The notes beneath the pieces are model-generated. The model saw only the letters and a program-made list of their open reading frames with translations, was not told the origin of the DNA and did no database searches. Below, in pieces: positions 11,296 through 20,474 of a stretch of 64,000 bases of DNA (position 1 is the stretch's first letter; each line of letters opens with the position of its first letter). The position numbers and the translations under genes were made by a program. Source of the stretch: Porphyromonas sp. (GTDB taxonomy: Bacteria > Bacteroidota > Bacteroidia > Bacteroidales > Porphyromonadaceae); contig JALFBN010000003.1 in assembly GCA_022772085.1 (NCBI GenBank), positions 248,001-312,000 on the forward strand, in the 5' to 3' direction.

Positions 11296-11595
11296 ATGAA
11301 CATCGGTTATTTCTTATGCGGAGGTGTATGCCTCATTCTCGCCCCCCTCGTCTATCGCTATCCCATGCTGATCGCGGGATACAATACAATGCCTAAAAAA
11401 GAACAAGAAAAAATTGACGTTAAGCATCTAAAGAAATCTTTGGCAGGCGCACTCATGATCTTTGGCTTTGTTTCGGTACTATTCGGCTTTCTACCCGAAA
11501 AGCCCTGGGTGAACTACACCTATCTCGGATTCATCTTAGTTTTTACAATTGTGACACTCTTCTTAGTCTCAAACAAAAGGATGAGAAAGAAATAA
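11296..11595 (+). CDS. DUF3784-like small membrane protein, copy 1
   Basis: 99 residues with an N-terminal hydrophobic helix, a conserved AGYNTMPKKEQEKID segment in a cytoplasmic-looking loop, then two hydrophobic helices (about 50-67 and 75-92) and a basic tail. The AGYNT plus KKE/ID pattern is typical of DUF3784 membrane proteins, whose function is unknown. It is followed at once by a paralogue sharing most residues in the same order, so the pair arose by tandem duplication. Confidence 0.75.
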   Translation: MNIGYFLCGGVCLILAPLVYRYPMLIAGYNTMPKKEQEKIDVKHLKKSLAGALMIFGFVSVLFGFLPEKPWVNYTYLGFILVFTIVTLFLVSNKRMRKK

Positions 11596-11632
11596 ACCCT
11601 CCAACATTACTCCATAAAAAAGGACTTTATAT

Positions 11633-11929
11633 ATGAATACCTTTTTCATCATGGGAGGTATATGCCTCATTCTTGCTCCCCTCATCTATCGCTATCCCAT
11701 GCTACTCGCAGGCTACAATACGATGCCCAAGAAAGAAAGAGAGAAGATCGACACCAAGCAACTCAAGAGGTCCGCAGCAGGCGGTATCATGGTGTTTGGT
11801 ATCATTACGGCTTTCTTCGGATTCTTACCCGATATACGTTGGGTACACTATACCTATATCGGATTCAGCCTCATTTTTCTGATTGTGTTTCTCTGCCTCA
11901 TTTCAACGAAAAAAATGCAGAAGAGGTAA
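11633..11929 (+). CDS. DUF3784-like small membrane protein, copy 2
   Basis: 98 residues, closely similar along its whole length to the gene just upstream: the same ICLILAPLxYRYPML start, AGYNTMPKK loop, two C-terminal hydrophobic helices and short basic end. The two copies lie 37 bp apart on the same strand. Function unknown. Both lie downstream of the radical SAM gene but nothing shows a shared role. Confidence 0.75.
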   Translation: MNTFFIMGGICLILAPLIYRYPMLLAGYNTMPKKEREKIDTKQLKRSAAGGIMVFGIITAFFGFLPDIRWVHYTYIGFSLIFLIVFLCLISTKKMQKR

Positions 11930-12000
11930 ATACTCAAAAATACAGGCCTGCACAATAGAAACTCTTGGGCAACGGTCCTCATTCTCTTGCCCAAGAAATA

Positions 12001-12024
12001 AAAAACTACAGGCCTGTAGTTTTC
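12001..12024 (+). terminator. Palindromic, possibly bidirectional terminator
   Basis: A perfect palindrome (AAAACTACAG then CCTGTAGTTTT around a central GGCC) has A and T runs on its two ends, as in a bidirectional intrinsic terminator. It follows the DUF3784 pair on the + strand. An operator is the main alternative. Confidence 0.5.
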
Positions 12025-12179
12025 TTAGCTTCAAAAGCTATCTTTGTTACAACCTATCCTACTTCCTTAAAACCACAAACGAGAAACGAAGATCCTCACA
12101 CTCAGGATGAGGGTAAGAGCATTTCATCCGGTTCAAATTATATTCCCTCTCAGAGCTCCTTCGGTTGCCTTTTTGTATG

Positions 12180-12187
12180 TACCTTTG
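12180..12187 (+). promoter_or_regulatory. -7 promoter element ahead of glycosyltransferase
   Basis: TACCTTTG fits TAnnTTTG exactly and lies about 45 bp before the ATG at 12232. No good -33 element is seen. Confidence 0.5.
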
Positions 12188-12231
12188 CCCAAAAGAAGTG
12201 TAATACGTGTATATGTACATAGTCAAGGTCT

Positions 12232-12984
12232 ATGCCCAATATGAAGGATAAGATCATTATCATCCCAACCTACAACGAGCGTGAAAATGTAGCAGAGATG
12301 ATCTCTCAGGTATTCGCTCTAGAGGGAAATTTTGAGATTCTCATTGTTGATGATTCCTCACCCGATGGTACGGCATCTATCGTCAAAGATCTGATGACAC
12401 AACACCCCGATCGGCTGCATTTACTTGAAAGGGAAGGAAAATTGGGACTTGGGACTGCCTATATCGCGGGATTTAAGTGGTGCCTCTCCGCTGGATATAA
12501 CTACATATTCGAGATGGATTGCGACTTCAGTCACCCTCTGGAGGCATTGCCTCGACTTTACGATGCTTGCCACAACAAAGGATATGACGTAGCCATTGGC
12601 TCCCGATACATCAAGGGAGGGGGTGTTAAGGATTGGCCCAAAGATCGCATTATGATGAGTCGTTGGGCATCCTATTATGTACGTATGATCACTTGGTTGC
12701 GGGTACATGATACAACAGCCGGATTTGTCTGCTACAAACGAGAGGTACTTGAAAGCATTGATCTTGAGGCTATCCATTTTAAAGGATATGCCTTTCAGAT
12801 TGAGATGAAATATGTAGCGGCCTGTTTGGGATTTAAACTAACGGAAGTACCTATTACCTTCGTCAATCGCAAATTAGGCACCTCCAAGATGAGCAGTTCG
12901 ATCTTCGGAGAAGCCTTTACAGGGGTACTCAAATTAAGATATTGGCACACATTCAAAGGATATCCCCAACGAAAATTGCGATGA
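12232..12984 (+). CDS. Polyprenol monophosphomannose synthase-like glycosyltransferase (GT2)
   Basis: Probably transfers a sugar (mannose in the named family) from a nucleotide sugar to a polyprenyl phosphate at the inner membrane. 250 residues, a single GT-A domain. It has IIPTYNERENV at the N terminus, the nucleotide-binding VDDSSPDGT, the metal-binding DCDFSHP, and GSRYIKGGGVKDWP, all typical of DPM1-type enzymes. No C-terminal membrane anchor is seen. The start may be ATG 12232 or 12241. The stop overlaps the next ATG as ATGA, so it is co-translated with dihydroorotase. Confidence 0.88.
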   Translation: MPNMKDKIIIIPTYNERENVAEMISQVFALEGNFEILIVDDSSPDGTASIVKDLMTQHPDRLHLLEREGKLGLGTAYIAGFKWCLSAGYNYIFEMDCDFSHPLEALPRLYDACHNKGYDVAIGSRYIKGGGVKDWPKDRIMMSRWASYYVRMITWLRVHDTTAGFVCYKREVLESIDLEAIHFKGYAFQIEMKYVAACLGFKLTEVPITFVNRKLGTSKMSSSIFGEAFTGVLKLRYWHTFKGYPQRKLR

Positions 12985-14336
12985 AACGACTACTCCATAA
13001 CGCCCAAATAACGAATGAGGGAAGAACATTCTACGGTTCTATCTTGATAGACCAAGAACGTATCGTTGCCGTTTATTCGGGACTGACTGCGTTGAATGAT
13101 CTCCCCGAAGAGACACGAGGAGCCCAGCTAGAGTCGTGCGAGGGACTTTGGGTCTTCCCGGGTGTCATCGATGATCAGGTGCATTTCCGAGATCCTGGAT
13201 TGACCCACAAAGCGGACATCGAGAGTGAGAGTCGGGCTGCCATCGCCGGGGGAGTTACCTCCTTTATGGATATGCCCAACACCAACCCGGCCACCACGAG
13301 CTACGATGCGCTTATGTGGAAGCGAGAGCATGCCGAAGAGATTTCTTGGGGCAACTATGCGTTCTTCGTAGGAGGGACCAATAGCAATGCCGAAGAACTA
13401 TTCAAACTAGATCCTCAACTTATTCCCGGGATTAAACTCTTTTTAGGAGCCTCTACGGGCAATATGTTAGTCGATCGTAGGGATACCATCGAAACTTTTT
13501 TTGCAGAAAGTCCACACCTCATAGCCATTCACTCCGAGTCTGAAGAGGTGATCCGTAAAAATAAGGCCGAGTATATTCAACGCTATGGGGAGGATCCCCC
13601 TATCACCTATCACCCCTTAATCCGAAGTCATGAAGCCTGCTATCGTTGCACCTCCGAGGCTTTGGATCGTGCAACGAAATATGGTACTCGTCTGCATGTG
13701 TTGCACCTAAGTACAGCGCAAGAGGTGGCTCTATTTGATGCCAAAACTGCTCTTGAAGCCAAGAAGATAACAAGTGAAGTCTGCGTACATCATCTCTGGT
13801 TTACAGATCAAGATTACACCACTCTGGACACTCGTATCAAATGGAATCCATCCATCAAGACAGTTAACGATCGGGAGGCACTGCGCCATGGACTCGTACA
13901 GGGGCAGCTAGACATCGTAGCCACAGACCATGCTCCTCATCTATTGTCTGAGAAGCAAGGAGGTGCACTCAAAGCAGCATCGGGAGGACCACTCATCCAA
14001 TACTCTCTCCTCGCCATGCTTCAGCTGGCACATCAGGGACTATGGTCCAAGGAGTTGGTTGTCGAAAAGATGTGTCATGCACCGAGCAAACTTTTTGGGA
14101 TACAAGGGCGAGGGTACATCCGTCCGGGCTACTATGCAGATCTTGTTTTGATTAACCCACAAAAGCAAACAACGGTATCAACAGACACCATTGTCAGCCG
14201 TTGTGGATGGTCTCCTTTTGAGCACTGCAGCTTCAGTTGTAGTGTGGAGAGTACCTACGTGAACGGACATCGTGCCTATCACAGAGGGCTATTCATCACA
14301 AGACCTTCGGTGAAGCCTTTGCTATTTGTTCGATAA
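12981..14336 (+). CDS. pyrC: Dihydroorotase
   Basis: Cyclises carbamoyl aspartate to dihydroorotate in pyrimidine synthesis. 451 residues from ATG 12981, which overlaps the previous stop (ATGA). It has the amidohydrolase metal motif around QVHFRDPG and GGVTSFMDMPNT, downstream His residues in AIHSESE and HVLHLST, and the catalytic Asp in IVATDHAPH. The first metal site reads D-x-V-H rather than the more usual D-x-H-x-H; one ligand may differ, although this is seen in some type I relatives. Other cyclic amidohydrolases are the alternative, but the DPGLTHKADIES context favours dihydroorotase. Confidence 0.88.
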   Translation: MKRLLHNAQITNEGRTFYGSILIDQERIVAVYSGLTALNDLPEETRGAQLESCEGLWVFPGVIDDQVHFRDPGLTHKADIESESRAAIAGGVTSFMDMPNTNPATTSYDALMWKREHAEEISWGNYAFFVGGTNSNAEELFKLDPQLIPGIKLFLGASTGNMLVDRRDTIETFFAESPHLIAIHSESEEVIRKNKAEYIQRYGEDPPITYHPLIRSHEACYRCTSEALDRATKYGTRLHVLHLSTAQEVALFDAKTALEAKKITSEVCVHHLWFTDQDYTTLDTRIKWNPSIKTVNDREALRHGLVQGQLDIVATDHAPHLLSEKQGGALKAASGGPLIQYSLLAMLQLAHQGLWSKELVVEKMCHAPSKLFGIQGRGYIRPGYYADLVLINPQKQTTVSTDTIVSRCGWSPFEHCSFSCSVESTYVNGHRAYHRGLFITRPSVKPLLFVR

Positions 14337-14348
14337 TGGCTACTTTTG
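14318..14348 (+). promoter_or_regulatory. Promoter of ilvE (TTTG-N19-TAnnTTTG)
   Basis: TTTG at 14318-14321, a 19-bp spacer, then TACTTTTG at 14341-14348, a full match to the Bacteroidetes housekeeping promoter. It lies inside the end of pyrC and supports the ilvE start at 14383 over an upstream in-frame codon. Confidence 0.8.
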
Positions 14349-14382
14349 TAGCGTTATACAAATCTCAAATACATATCGTATT

Positions 14383-15402
14383 ATGGAACAACTCGACTGG
14401 TCATCATTGGGTTTCGGTTACCTCAAGACTGACTATAATGTACGTTGCTACTACCGCAACGGTAAATGGGGAGAATTGGAAGTATCTTCCGATGAAACAA
14501 TCACAATGCACATGGGGGCAACTTGCCTTCACTACGGTCAAGAAGCATTTGAAGGTCTTAAGGCTTTCAAGGGCAAAGATGGAAAGATCCGCATCTTCCG
14601 TATGGATGAAAATGCAAAGCGTATGATTCGCTCGGCAGAAGGCGTTGTGATGCAACCCGTACCCCAAGAACTTTTTGAAGAAGCTTGTATCAAAGCCGTG
14701 AAGTTGAACGAGCGTTTCGTTCCCCCTTACGAAAGTGGTGCATCCCTCTATATCCGTCCCCTCCTTTTGGGACTTGGTGCTCAGGTAGGAGTAAAACCTG
14801 CTCCTGAATATCTGTTCATCGTATTCGTAACTCCCGTGGGTCCTTACTTCAAAGAAGGGTTCAAGCCTACTCCTATGGCTATTATGCGAGGGTATGACCG
14901 TGCAGCTCCATTGGGTACCGGTACGATCAAGGTCGGTGGTAACTATGCAGCTGGTATGATCCCTACCGTAATTGCTCACGATAAGGGTTACTCTGCATGC
15001 CTTTTCCTTGACGCTAAGGAAAAGAAGTATATCGATGAATGCGGTCCTGCTAACTTTTTCGGCATCAAAAATAATACCTACATCACTCCCGAGTCTACCT
15101 CTATCCTACCCTCTATCACCAACAAGAGCTTGATGCAACTTGCAAAAGATATGGGGATGACCGTGGAGCGTCGCCACGTACCCGAAACCGAACTCGCTGA
15201 GTTTGAAGAAGCCGGTGCTTGTGGTACTGCGGCTGTGATCAGTCCCATCCTTCGCATCGATGACCTTGACGAAAATAAGAGCTATGTTATCTCCAAGGAT
15301 GGCAAGCCTGGTAAGCGTTGCGAAGAACTCTACAACCGCCTCCGTGCAATCCAGTATGGCGATATTGCAGATCCCTATGGTTGGGTTACTGTAATTGAGT
15401 AA
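14383..15402 (+). CDS. ilvE: Branched-chain amino acid aminotransferase
   Basis: PLP enzyme that interconverts Leu, Ile and Val with their keto acids using glutamate/2-oxoglutarate. 339 residues from ATG 14383; the frame is open further upstream but the promoter lies there. It is a fold-type IV enzyme with the PLP lysine K183 in GTIKVGGNYAAG, the EAFEGLKAF motif near residue 55, and the late CGTAAVISP segment. Codon use looks highly biased, consistent with strong expression. A strong terminator follows. Confidence 0.96.
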   Translation: MEQLDWSSLGFGYLKTDYNVRCYYRNGKWGELEVSSDETITMHMGATCLHYGQEAFEGLKAFKGKDGKIRIFRMDENAKRMIRSAEGVVMQPVPQELFEEACIKAVKLNERFVPPYESGASLYIRPLLLGLGAQVGVKPAPEYLFIVFVTPVGPYFKEGFKPTPMAIMRGYDRAAPLGTGTIKVGGNYAAGMIPTVIAHDKGYSACLFLDAKEKKYIDECGPANFFGIKNNTYITPESTSILPSITNKSLMQLAKDMGMTVERRHVPETELAEFEEAGACGTAAVISPILRIDDLDENKSYVISKDGKPGKRCEELYNRLRAIQYGDIADPYGWVTVIE

Positions 15403-15430
15403 TCGATCTCACGTATCGTACCCCTATATA

Positions 15431-15475
15431 AGAGAGTCTGAGGAGCAAAAAACTCCCGGACTCTCTCTTTTCTTT
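15431..15475 (+). terminator. Rho-independent terminator after ilvE
   Basis: AGAGAGTC (15431-15438) pairs with GACTCTCT (15459-15466), extended inward by GGAG/CTCC, and is followed by CTTTTCTTT. A strong stem of 12 pairs with a short A-rich loop. Confidence 0.9.
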
Positions 15476-15555
15476 ATAAGCTCAAGTGAAAATCAACGTA
15501 GTCCAAGGAGCGTAGAGGAAAAGCACCGCCCTCTTTAAGTTCACAAGAAAGCTAT

Positions 15556-15563
15556 TACCTTTG
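15556..15563 (+). promoter_or_regulatory. -7 promoter element of topA
   Basis: TACCTTTG with a weak TTTA at about -33 (15534-15537). Transcription would begin near 15570, which rules out the upstream in-frame TTG at 15561 as the topA start. Confidence 0.6.
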
Positions 15564-15584
15564 TCCCCAAAATACGGAAAAGAA

Positions 15585-17954
15585 ATGCAGAAAATCCCGA
15601 ATCTAGTCATAGTCGAATCCCCAGCAAAGGCCAAAACGATAGAAAAATTTCTGGGTAAAGAATTTCGAGTACTATCTAGTTATGGACACATTCGAGATCT
15701 AAAAAAGAGCGGATTAGGTATTGATCTTGAACATCAATTTGCTCCTAATTATATAATAAGTAAAGACAAGAGTGCCGTGGTCCGTGAGCTCAAACAAGCC
15801 GCAGACAGTGCCTCCATCGTTTGGTTGGCTTCTGATGAGGACCGTGAGGGGGAGGCCATTGCCTGGCATTTATATGAAGTACTTGAGCGAGAGGGCAAAC
15901 CGACCAAACGTATTGTATTTCATGAAATCACCCAACAAGCTATTGACCATGCCATAGCGAATCCTAGGGATATTGACCGTAATCTTGTAGATGCTCAGCA
16001 GGCTCGTCGAGTATTGGATCGGATTGTGGGGTTTGAGCTCTCACCCGTTTTATGGAAACGAATTAAACCTGCACTCTCCGCAGGGCGTGTACAATCTGTT
16101 GCTGTTCGCCTGGTCGTAGATCGTGAGCGAGAGGTACAGCAATTCATATCTTCCTCCTCGTATCGAGTTACGGCTCGTGTTGTAAAAGAGGGCATTTGTA
16201 ATGAGATGCAGGTTGTAGCAGAGAAGACATTCGACACAGCGGAAGCAGCAAAAGTTTTTCTTACCGACAATCATAATGAGACCCTGGAGGTAACCTCCCT
16301 GGTGAGCAAACCGGGGAAACGCTCCCCTTCAGCCCCCTTTACCACTTCCACATTACAGCAGGAGGCTGCTCGCAAACTAGGCTATACCGTAGCCTCTACC
16401 ATGCGCATCGCTCAAAGGCTATACGAAGCCGGGTATATCACCTACATGAGAACGGACTCTGTAAACCTATCAACATTGGCATTGAACAGTACTGCTAAGG
16501 TGATCAAGGAACGGTGGGGAGAAGATTTTTACCAACGTCGTACCTATAAAACCAAAAGCAAGGGGGCACAAGAGGCACACGAAGCCATTCGTCCCACCTA
16601 CATTGATCGAGAAACGATCTCGGGTACTGCTCAGGAGCAAAAGCTCTATGAAATGATCCGAAAGCGAACACTCGCCTCTCAAATGGCTGATGTGGTCCTC
16701 GAGAAGACTACTGCCAAACTAGAGAGTGAAAACACTCGAGAAGTCTTTGTTGCCGAAGGCGAAGTTATTCGCTTTGAGGGATTTTTGAAAGCCTACAACT
16801 ATACCTCTAAAACGAATGATGAGGAAGAGTCTCTAGAAAGTAGTCACCAACTCCCCGAACTCAAAGAGGGCGAAAAGTTAAAACTCCAGGAGATCGTTGC
16901 AACCGAACACCTATCTCACGCACCGGCTCGCTACTCCGAAGCCTCTCTCGTGCGTCGGATGGAAGAATTAGGCATTGGACGCCCCTCTACTTATGCACCA
17001 ACGATTCAAGTCATACAAGCCAGAGAATACGTGTCTAAAGGCACGAGCAGTGGCAATGAATATCAGTATCAAGATTTTCGTTGTGATGCGCTCCACCCCT
17101 CGCCCGAACTCATAATCCGAAAAGAAAGGATAGGCTCCGATAAAGGGAAATTGATTCCTACAGATATTGGGATCGTAGTTAATGACTACCTGGTAGAGAA
17201 TTTCCCCAAGGTAGTTGATTACAACTTCACCGCAAAAGTCGAAGAGCAATTTGACCACATTGCTGAGGGGAAGCAACTTTGGACTGATGCGATGGATCAC
17301 TTCTACAAACTCTTTCATCCCCTCGTAGAGACAGCACTGGAAACCTCTGATAACAGATCCCGAGGAGAGCGAGAATTAGGAGTAGACCCTGCTACGGGGA
17401 AGAGTGTATCTGTGCGCATCGGACGGTTTGGTCCCTTGGTGCAACTGGGAGAAAACAGCGAAACCGAAAAAGCAACTTTCGCCTCTCTAAGGGAGGGACA
17501 ATCAATTCAAACCATTACGCTGGAAGAGGCTCTTGATCTCTTCAAACTCCCTCGCATCGTTGGCAGTTTTGAAGAGTCGGAGATCAAGGTTGCAGTGGGA
17601 CGCTTCGGTCCTTACATCCAGCATCAGGGGAAGTTCGTTTCGATACCAAAACAATTCGATCCCCTGACGATCACTCGAGAAGAGGTTATCGAGCTTATTC
17701 AAACGAAACGGGAAGAAGAGGCGAAAGCCGAACTGAAAACGTTTGCAGAAGATCCGACCCTTAGCATACGCATGGGTAGATTTGGAGCCTTCTTAAAACA
17801 CGGTAAAGACAACTACAAGCTAAGCAAAGAGCAAAAGGAAAAAGCAGAGCAACTCTCCTACAAGGAGTGCCTCGGTATTATGGAAAAGGGTACACCAACG
17901 GGAACGAAAAAAGGTAGTACTACGAAAAAGACGACCCGTAAAGCAAAAAAGTAG
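15585..17954 (+). CDS. topA: DNA topoisomerase I
   Basis: Type IA topoisomerase that relaxes negative supercoils by single-strand passage. 789 residues from ATG 15585. It has the N-terminal Toprim domain (VIVESPAKAKTIEKFLG near residue 6; DEDREGEAIAWH near 83), and the catalytic tyrosine Y287 in ITYMRTDS. At the C terminus there are no Cys4 zinc ribbons as in E. coli; instead there are three short repeats of the form GRFGPLVQLG, GRFGPYIQHQG and GRFGAFLKHG (Toprim C-terminal repeats) and a Lys/Thr-rich tail likely to bind DNA. truA follows after 7 bp. Confidence 0.96.
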   Translation: MQKIPNLVIVESPAKAKTIEKFLGKEFRVLSSYGHIRDLKKSGLGIDLEHQFAPNYIISKDKSAVVRELKQAADSASIVWLASDEDREGEAIAWHLYEVLEREGKPTKRIVFHEITQQAIDHAIANPRDIDRNLVDAQQARRVLDRIVGFELSPVLWKRIKPALSAGRVQSVAVRLVVDREREVQQFISSSSYRVTARVVKEGICNEMQVVAEKTFDTAEAAKVFLTDNHNETLEVTSLVSKPGKRSPSAPFTTSTLQQEAARKLGYTVASTMRIAQRLYEAGYITYMRTDSVNLSTLALNSTAKVIKERWGEDFYQRRTYKTKSKGAQEAHEAIRPTYIDRETISGTAQEQKLYEMIRKRTLASQMADVVLEKTTAKLESENTREVFVAEGEVIRFEGFLKAYNYTSKTNDEEESLESSHQLPELKEGEKLKLQEIVATEHLSHAPARYSEASLVRRMEELGIGRPSTYAPTIQVIQAREYVSKGTSSGNEYQYQDFRCDALHPSPELIIRKERIGSDKGKLIPTDIGIVVNDYLVENFPKVVDYNFTAKVEEQFDHIAEGKQLWTDAMDHFYKLFHPLVETALETSDNRSRGERELGVDPATGKSVSVRIGRFGPLVQLGENSETEKATFASLREGQSIQTITLEEALDLFKLPRIVGSFEESEIKVAVGRFGPYIQHQGKFVSIPKQFDPLTITREEVIELIQTKREEEAKAELKTFAEDPTLSIRMGRFGAFLKHGKDNYKLSKEQKEKAEQLSYKECLGIMEKGTPTGTKKGSTTKKTTRKAKK

Positions 17955-17961
17955 GGGGAAT

Positions 17962-18750
17962 ATGTACAATCGCTATTTCTTGGATATAGCCTTTGATGGG
18001 AGTGGCTACTGCGGATGGCAACGCCAACCCAATGGAGTCTCCGTCCAGCAAGTAGTCGAGGATGCTTTGGCGACGCTTTTTCAAAGAGACCTCTCTATCG
18101 TTGGGGCAGGTCGCACCGATGCCGGGGTGAATGCCTATTCCCTACCGGCACACGTAGATATACCCAAGGATGCTCATGGAGATCCCTTCCGATGGCGTAA
18201 AAGCCTCAATGGGATCCTCCCTCACAACATACATATAAAAGGGATCCATTCTGTACAACCCACCGCCCATGCACGATTTGATGCCACGGCACGGCGCTAT
18301 CTCTACTTCATAGCCAACGAAAGAGATCCTTTTAATCGGCAATGGGTATTACCGATACGCCCATTCCCTCATATAGAACTGATGAATGAGGCGGCTCAAC
18401 TGTTGCTCGGGACTCACGACTTCACAAGCTTCAGCCGCCTTCATACCGATACACATACCAACATCTGTACGGTACAAGAGGCTCTTTGGAGTGCTTCTCC
18501 CTATCCTGATACTTGGCAATTCAGCATCACAGCCAACCGATTTCTAAGGAATATGGTGCGGGCTATAGTGGGCACTCTACTCCAAGTGGGAAGCAAAAAA
18601 ATTCCACCCGAGAGTATTCTAGAGATCTTGGATGCCAAAGATCGCACTCAAGCAGGAGCTTCTGTGCGAGGAGAAGCTCTATTTCTCGCCCACGTAGCAT
18701 ACCCCAAAAATATTTATCTATCGAACAAAAACTCCTTGGAGATATCGTAG
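17962..18750 (+). CDS. truA: tRNA pseudouridine synthase A
   Basis: Converts U38-U40 of tRNA anticodon stems to pseudouridine. 262 residues, the usual length. It has YCGWQRQPN near the N terminus, the catalytic Asp53 in GAGRTDAGV, and the FLRNMVRAIVGTL motif. The ATG follows topA closely behind a GGGGGA purine run, so it is probably co-transcribed. A separate promoter element sits just after its stop. Confidence 0.95.
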   Translation: MYNRYFLDIAFDGSGYCGWQRQPNGVSVQQVVEDALATLFQRDLSIVGAGRTDAGVNAYSLPAHVDIPKDAHGDPFRWRKSLNGILPHNIHIKGIHSVQPTAHARFDATARRYLYFIANERDPFNRQWVLPIRPFPHIELMNEAAQLLLGTHDFTSFSRLHTDTHTNICTVQEALWSASPYPDTWQFSITANRFLRNMVRAIVGTLLQVGSKKIPPESILEILDAKDRTQAGASVRGEALFLAHVAYPKNIYLSNKNSLEIS

Positions 18751-18778
18751 AATTGTCCGTACACAACAAAAAACTCAT

Positions 18779-18786
18779 TATCTTTG
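18779..18786 (+). promoter_or_regulatory. -7 promoter element ahead of SPOR lipoprotein gene
   Basis: TATCTTTG fits TAnnTTTG; a TTG 23 bp upstream is a poor -33. It would give a leader of about 135 nt before the lipoprotein ATG at 18929. Confidence 0.45.
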
Positions 18787-18928
18787 CGTTATCCTCTAGG
18801 AGTGTCGGTTATTTTTTAAGCACTCCATTAGGGATATCTTGTAGTATTGGAACGAGATAAGCGATTTCGTTCCGAAAGAGAGATTGTATTCAGAGATAGT
18901 ATCAGAAACTCTAAATATTGATAGACAG

Positions 18929-19420
18929 ATGAAGAAATCAATTATTGTACTTTCTGCATTGGCTCTTGTAGCATCATTGGGAGCCTGCAAACCAAAAAAG
19001 AGTACCTATCGCCAAGTGTACGAAAAGGCTAAGCAACGTGAGATTGCCCAAAATCAATCTTCTTCACAAGCCCCAGATACAAACGAAAGTGACATCATCA
19101 TTTCAAAACCCGCTCAGAGTTCTGTTCAGATTCGTCGCGAACGCCTCATGGTTTCGGAGGGTGAGGACGCAAATCGCCTAAACCAGTATTGCGTTGTTAT
19201 CGGCAGTTTTCAGAATAGGACTAATGCTCTATCGCTCAAAGAACGTATGGAGGAAGCTGGCTTCAAGGCCGTACTTGCAGAAAATGAACATGGTATGATC
19301 CGTGTTATCGCTGCGAGTTTCTCCAACAGAGAAGATGCCATTTCTAGTAGAGAACAAATTAAAGAACGCTTTGCCCCTCAGTTCCAAGACGCTTGGTTAT
19401 TAGAACGAGACGCTCGTTAA
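18929..19420 (+). CDS. SPOR domain lipoprotein
   Basis: 163 residues from ATG 18929 (the frame is open upstream, but this start gives a clean lipoprotein signal). The signal peptide ends in the lipobox LGAC with lipidated Cys20. A charged Ser/Gln-rich linker follows to about residue 85, and a C-terminal SPOR domain (about 87-160, beginning NQYCVVIGSF, ending DAWLLERD) that in other bacteria binds denuded peptidoglycan glycan strands at division sites. Likely an outer-membrane lipoprotein that touches septal peptidoglycan; its exact partner cannot be told. murB follows 3 bp later. Confidence 0.85.
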   Translation: MKKSIIVLSALALVASLGACKPKKSTYRQVYEKAKQREIAQNQSSSQAPDTNESDIIISKPAQSSVQIRRERLMVSEGEDANRLNQYCVVIGSFQNRTNALSLKERMEEAGFKAVLAENEHGMIRVIAASFSNREDAISSREQIKERFAPQFQDAWLLERDAR

Positions 19421-19423
19421 TCC

Positions 19424-20458
19424 ATGGATATAAAGTCCAAGTACCCACTAATCTCGCACAACACCTTTGGTATTAAGGCTACTGCAGATTGGTGGGTATC
19501 CTTTCATTCTCTAGAGGATCTTGATCGTCTAGCTCGTGATGAGTATTTTTTGAGTCAGCCCTATTTGGTGATTGGGGAGGGAAGCAATCTCCTGTTCCTA
19601 GAGGATTATCATGGGGTAATCATGCATTCCGAGATCAAAGATCTAGAGGTCATTTCTGATATATCACATACTCTCTCCAAAGATGAGATCTTGGTACGGG
19701 TGGGTTCCGGTGTCGTATGGGATGACTTTGTTGCATGGTCTTTAGATCAAGGCTTTTATGGTGCAGAAAATTTATCGTGGATCCCGGGGAATATTGGAGC
19801 TGCCGCAGTACAAAACATTGGAGCTTACGGTAGCGAGATTGCTCAGTTAGTAGAATCGGTAGAGACTTTTGACCTCGAAACTCGATCATCACGAATCTTC
19901 TCACAGGAGGAGTGCCGATACGCTTATCGTTACAGCATCTTCAAAGATCCGAAAGCAAGTCGCTACATCGTTACCCATGTTGTACTGAAGTTGTCGTCAA
20001 AGGCAAACGTAAACCTTTCGTACAAGGCATTAAGGGATTATTTGGGCAACAAGAGGGACATTTCTCCCAAAGAGGTACGTGCAGCCGTAATTGCAATTCG
20101 TAAAGAGAAATTGCCCGACCCAAAAGAACTTCCCAATGCAGGGAGCTTTTTTATGAACCCTGTGGTGGCTTTGGATGTTTATCAGAAGTTACAAGAGCAA
20201 TACCCCGAAATGCCTCACTATGAAGCCCCCAACGGCGTAAAACTCTCTGCTGCATGGCTTTTGGATCATGCAGGGCTAAAAGGATACGCCGTAGGCCATG
20301 TAGCAACCTACAAGCATCAACCACTGATCTTGGTAAACCGAGGGGAAGCTACGGGTAAAGAGGTTGCTCTGTTTGCTAAAGAGCTCATCGGAAAAGTAAA
20401 AGAACATTTCGGAGTAGAGCTACGCCCCGAAGTGCGATATATAGGAAAAGACTGCTAA
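19424..20458 (+). CDS. murB: UDP-N-acetylenolpyruvoylglucosamine reductase
   Basis: FAD enzyme that reduces the enolpyruvyl group to make UDP-MurNAc in peptidoglycan synthesis. 344 residues, type I MurB. It has the FAD-binding GEGSNLLFLEDY and IPGNIGAAAVQNIGAYGSE, the YRYSIFK segment that marks type I, and the catalytic Ser in PNAGSFFMNP. It starts 3 bp after the SPOR lipoprotein gene, so the two are translated together; both act on cell wall. Confidence 0.96.
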   Translation: MDIKSKYPLISHNTFGIKATADWWVSFHSLEDLDRLARDEYFLSQPYLVIGEGSNLLFLEDYHGVIMHSEIKDLEVISDISHTLSKDEILVRVGSGVVWDDFVAWSLDQGFYGAENLSWIPGNIGAAAVQNIGAYGSEIAQLVESVETFDLETRSSRIFSQEECRYAYRYSIFKDPKASRYIVTHVVLKLSSKANVNLSYKALRDYLGNKRDISPKEVRAAVIAIRKEKLPDPKELPNAGSFFMNPVVALDVYQKLQEQYPEMPHYEAPNGVKLSAAWLLDHAGLKGYAVGHVATYKHQPLILVNRGEATGKEVALFAKELIGKVKEHFGVELRPEVRYIGKDC

Positions 20459-20474
20459 ATCTCCATAAAGTATC

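Larger units (their letters stand above)
11930..12231. other. Intergenic region with two inverted repeats
   Basis: No convincing gene. It contains a 9-bp inverted repeat, CTTGGGCAA (11964-11972) with TTGCCCAAG (11987-11995). A perfect 22-bp palindrome centred on GGCC follows at 12001-12022, and a -7 promoter element at 12180-12187. Short ORFs here lack coding character. Confidence 0.6.

Noticed and set aside
15561-15584. Upstream TTG start for topA
   Set aside because: It lies within the -7 promoter element and before the likely transcription start; ATG 15585 gives the expected N terminus.
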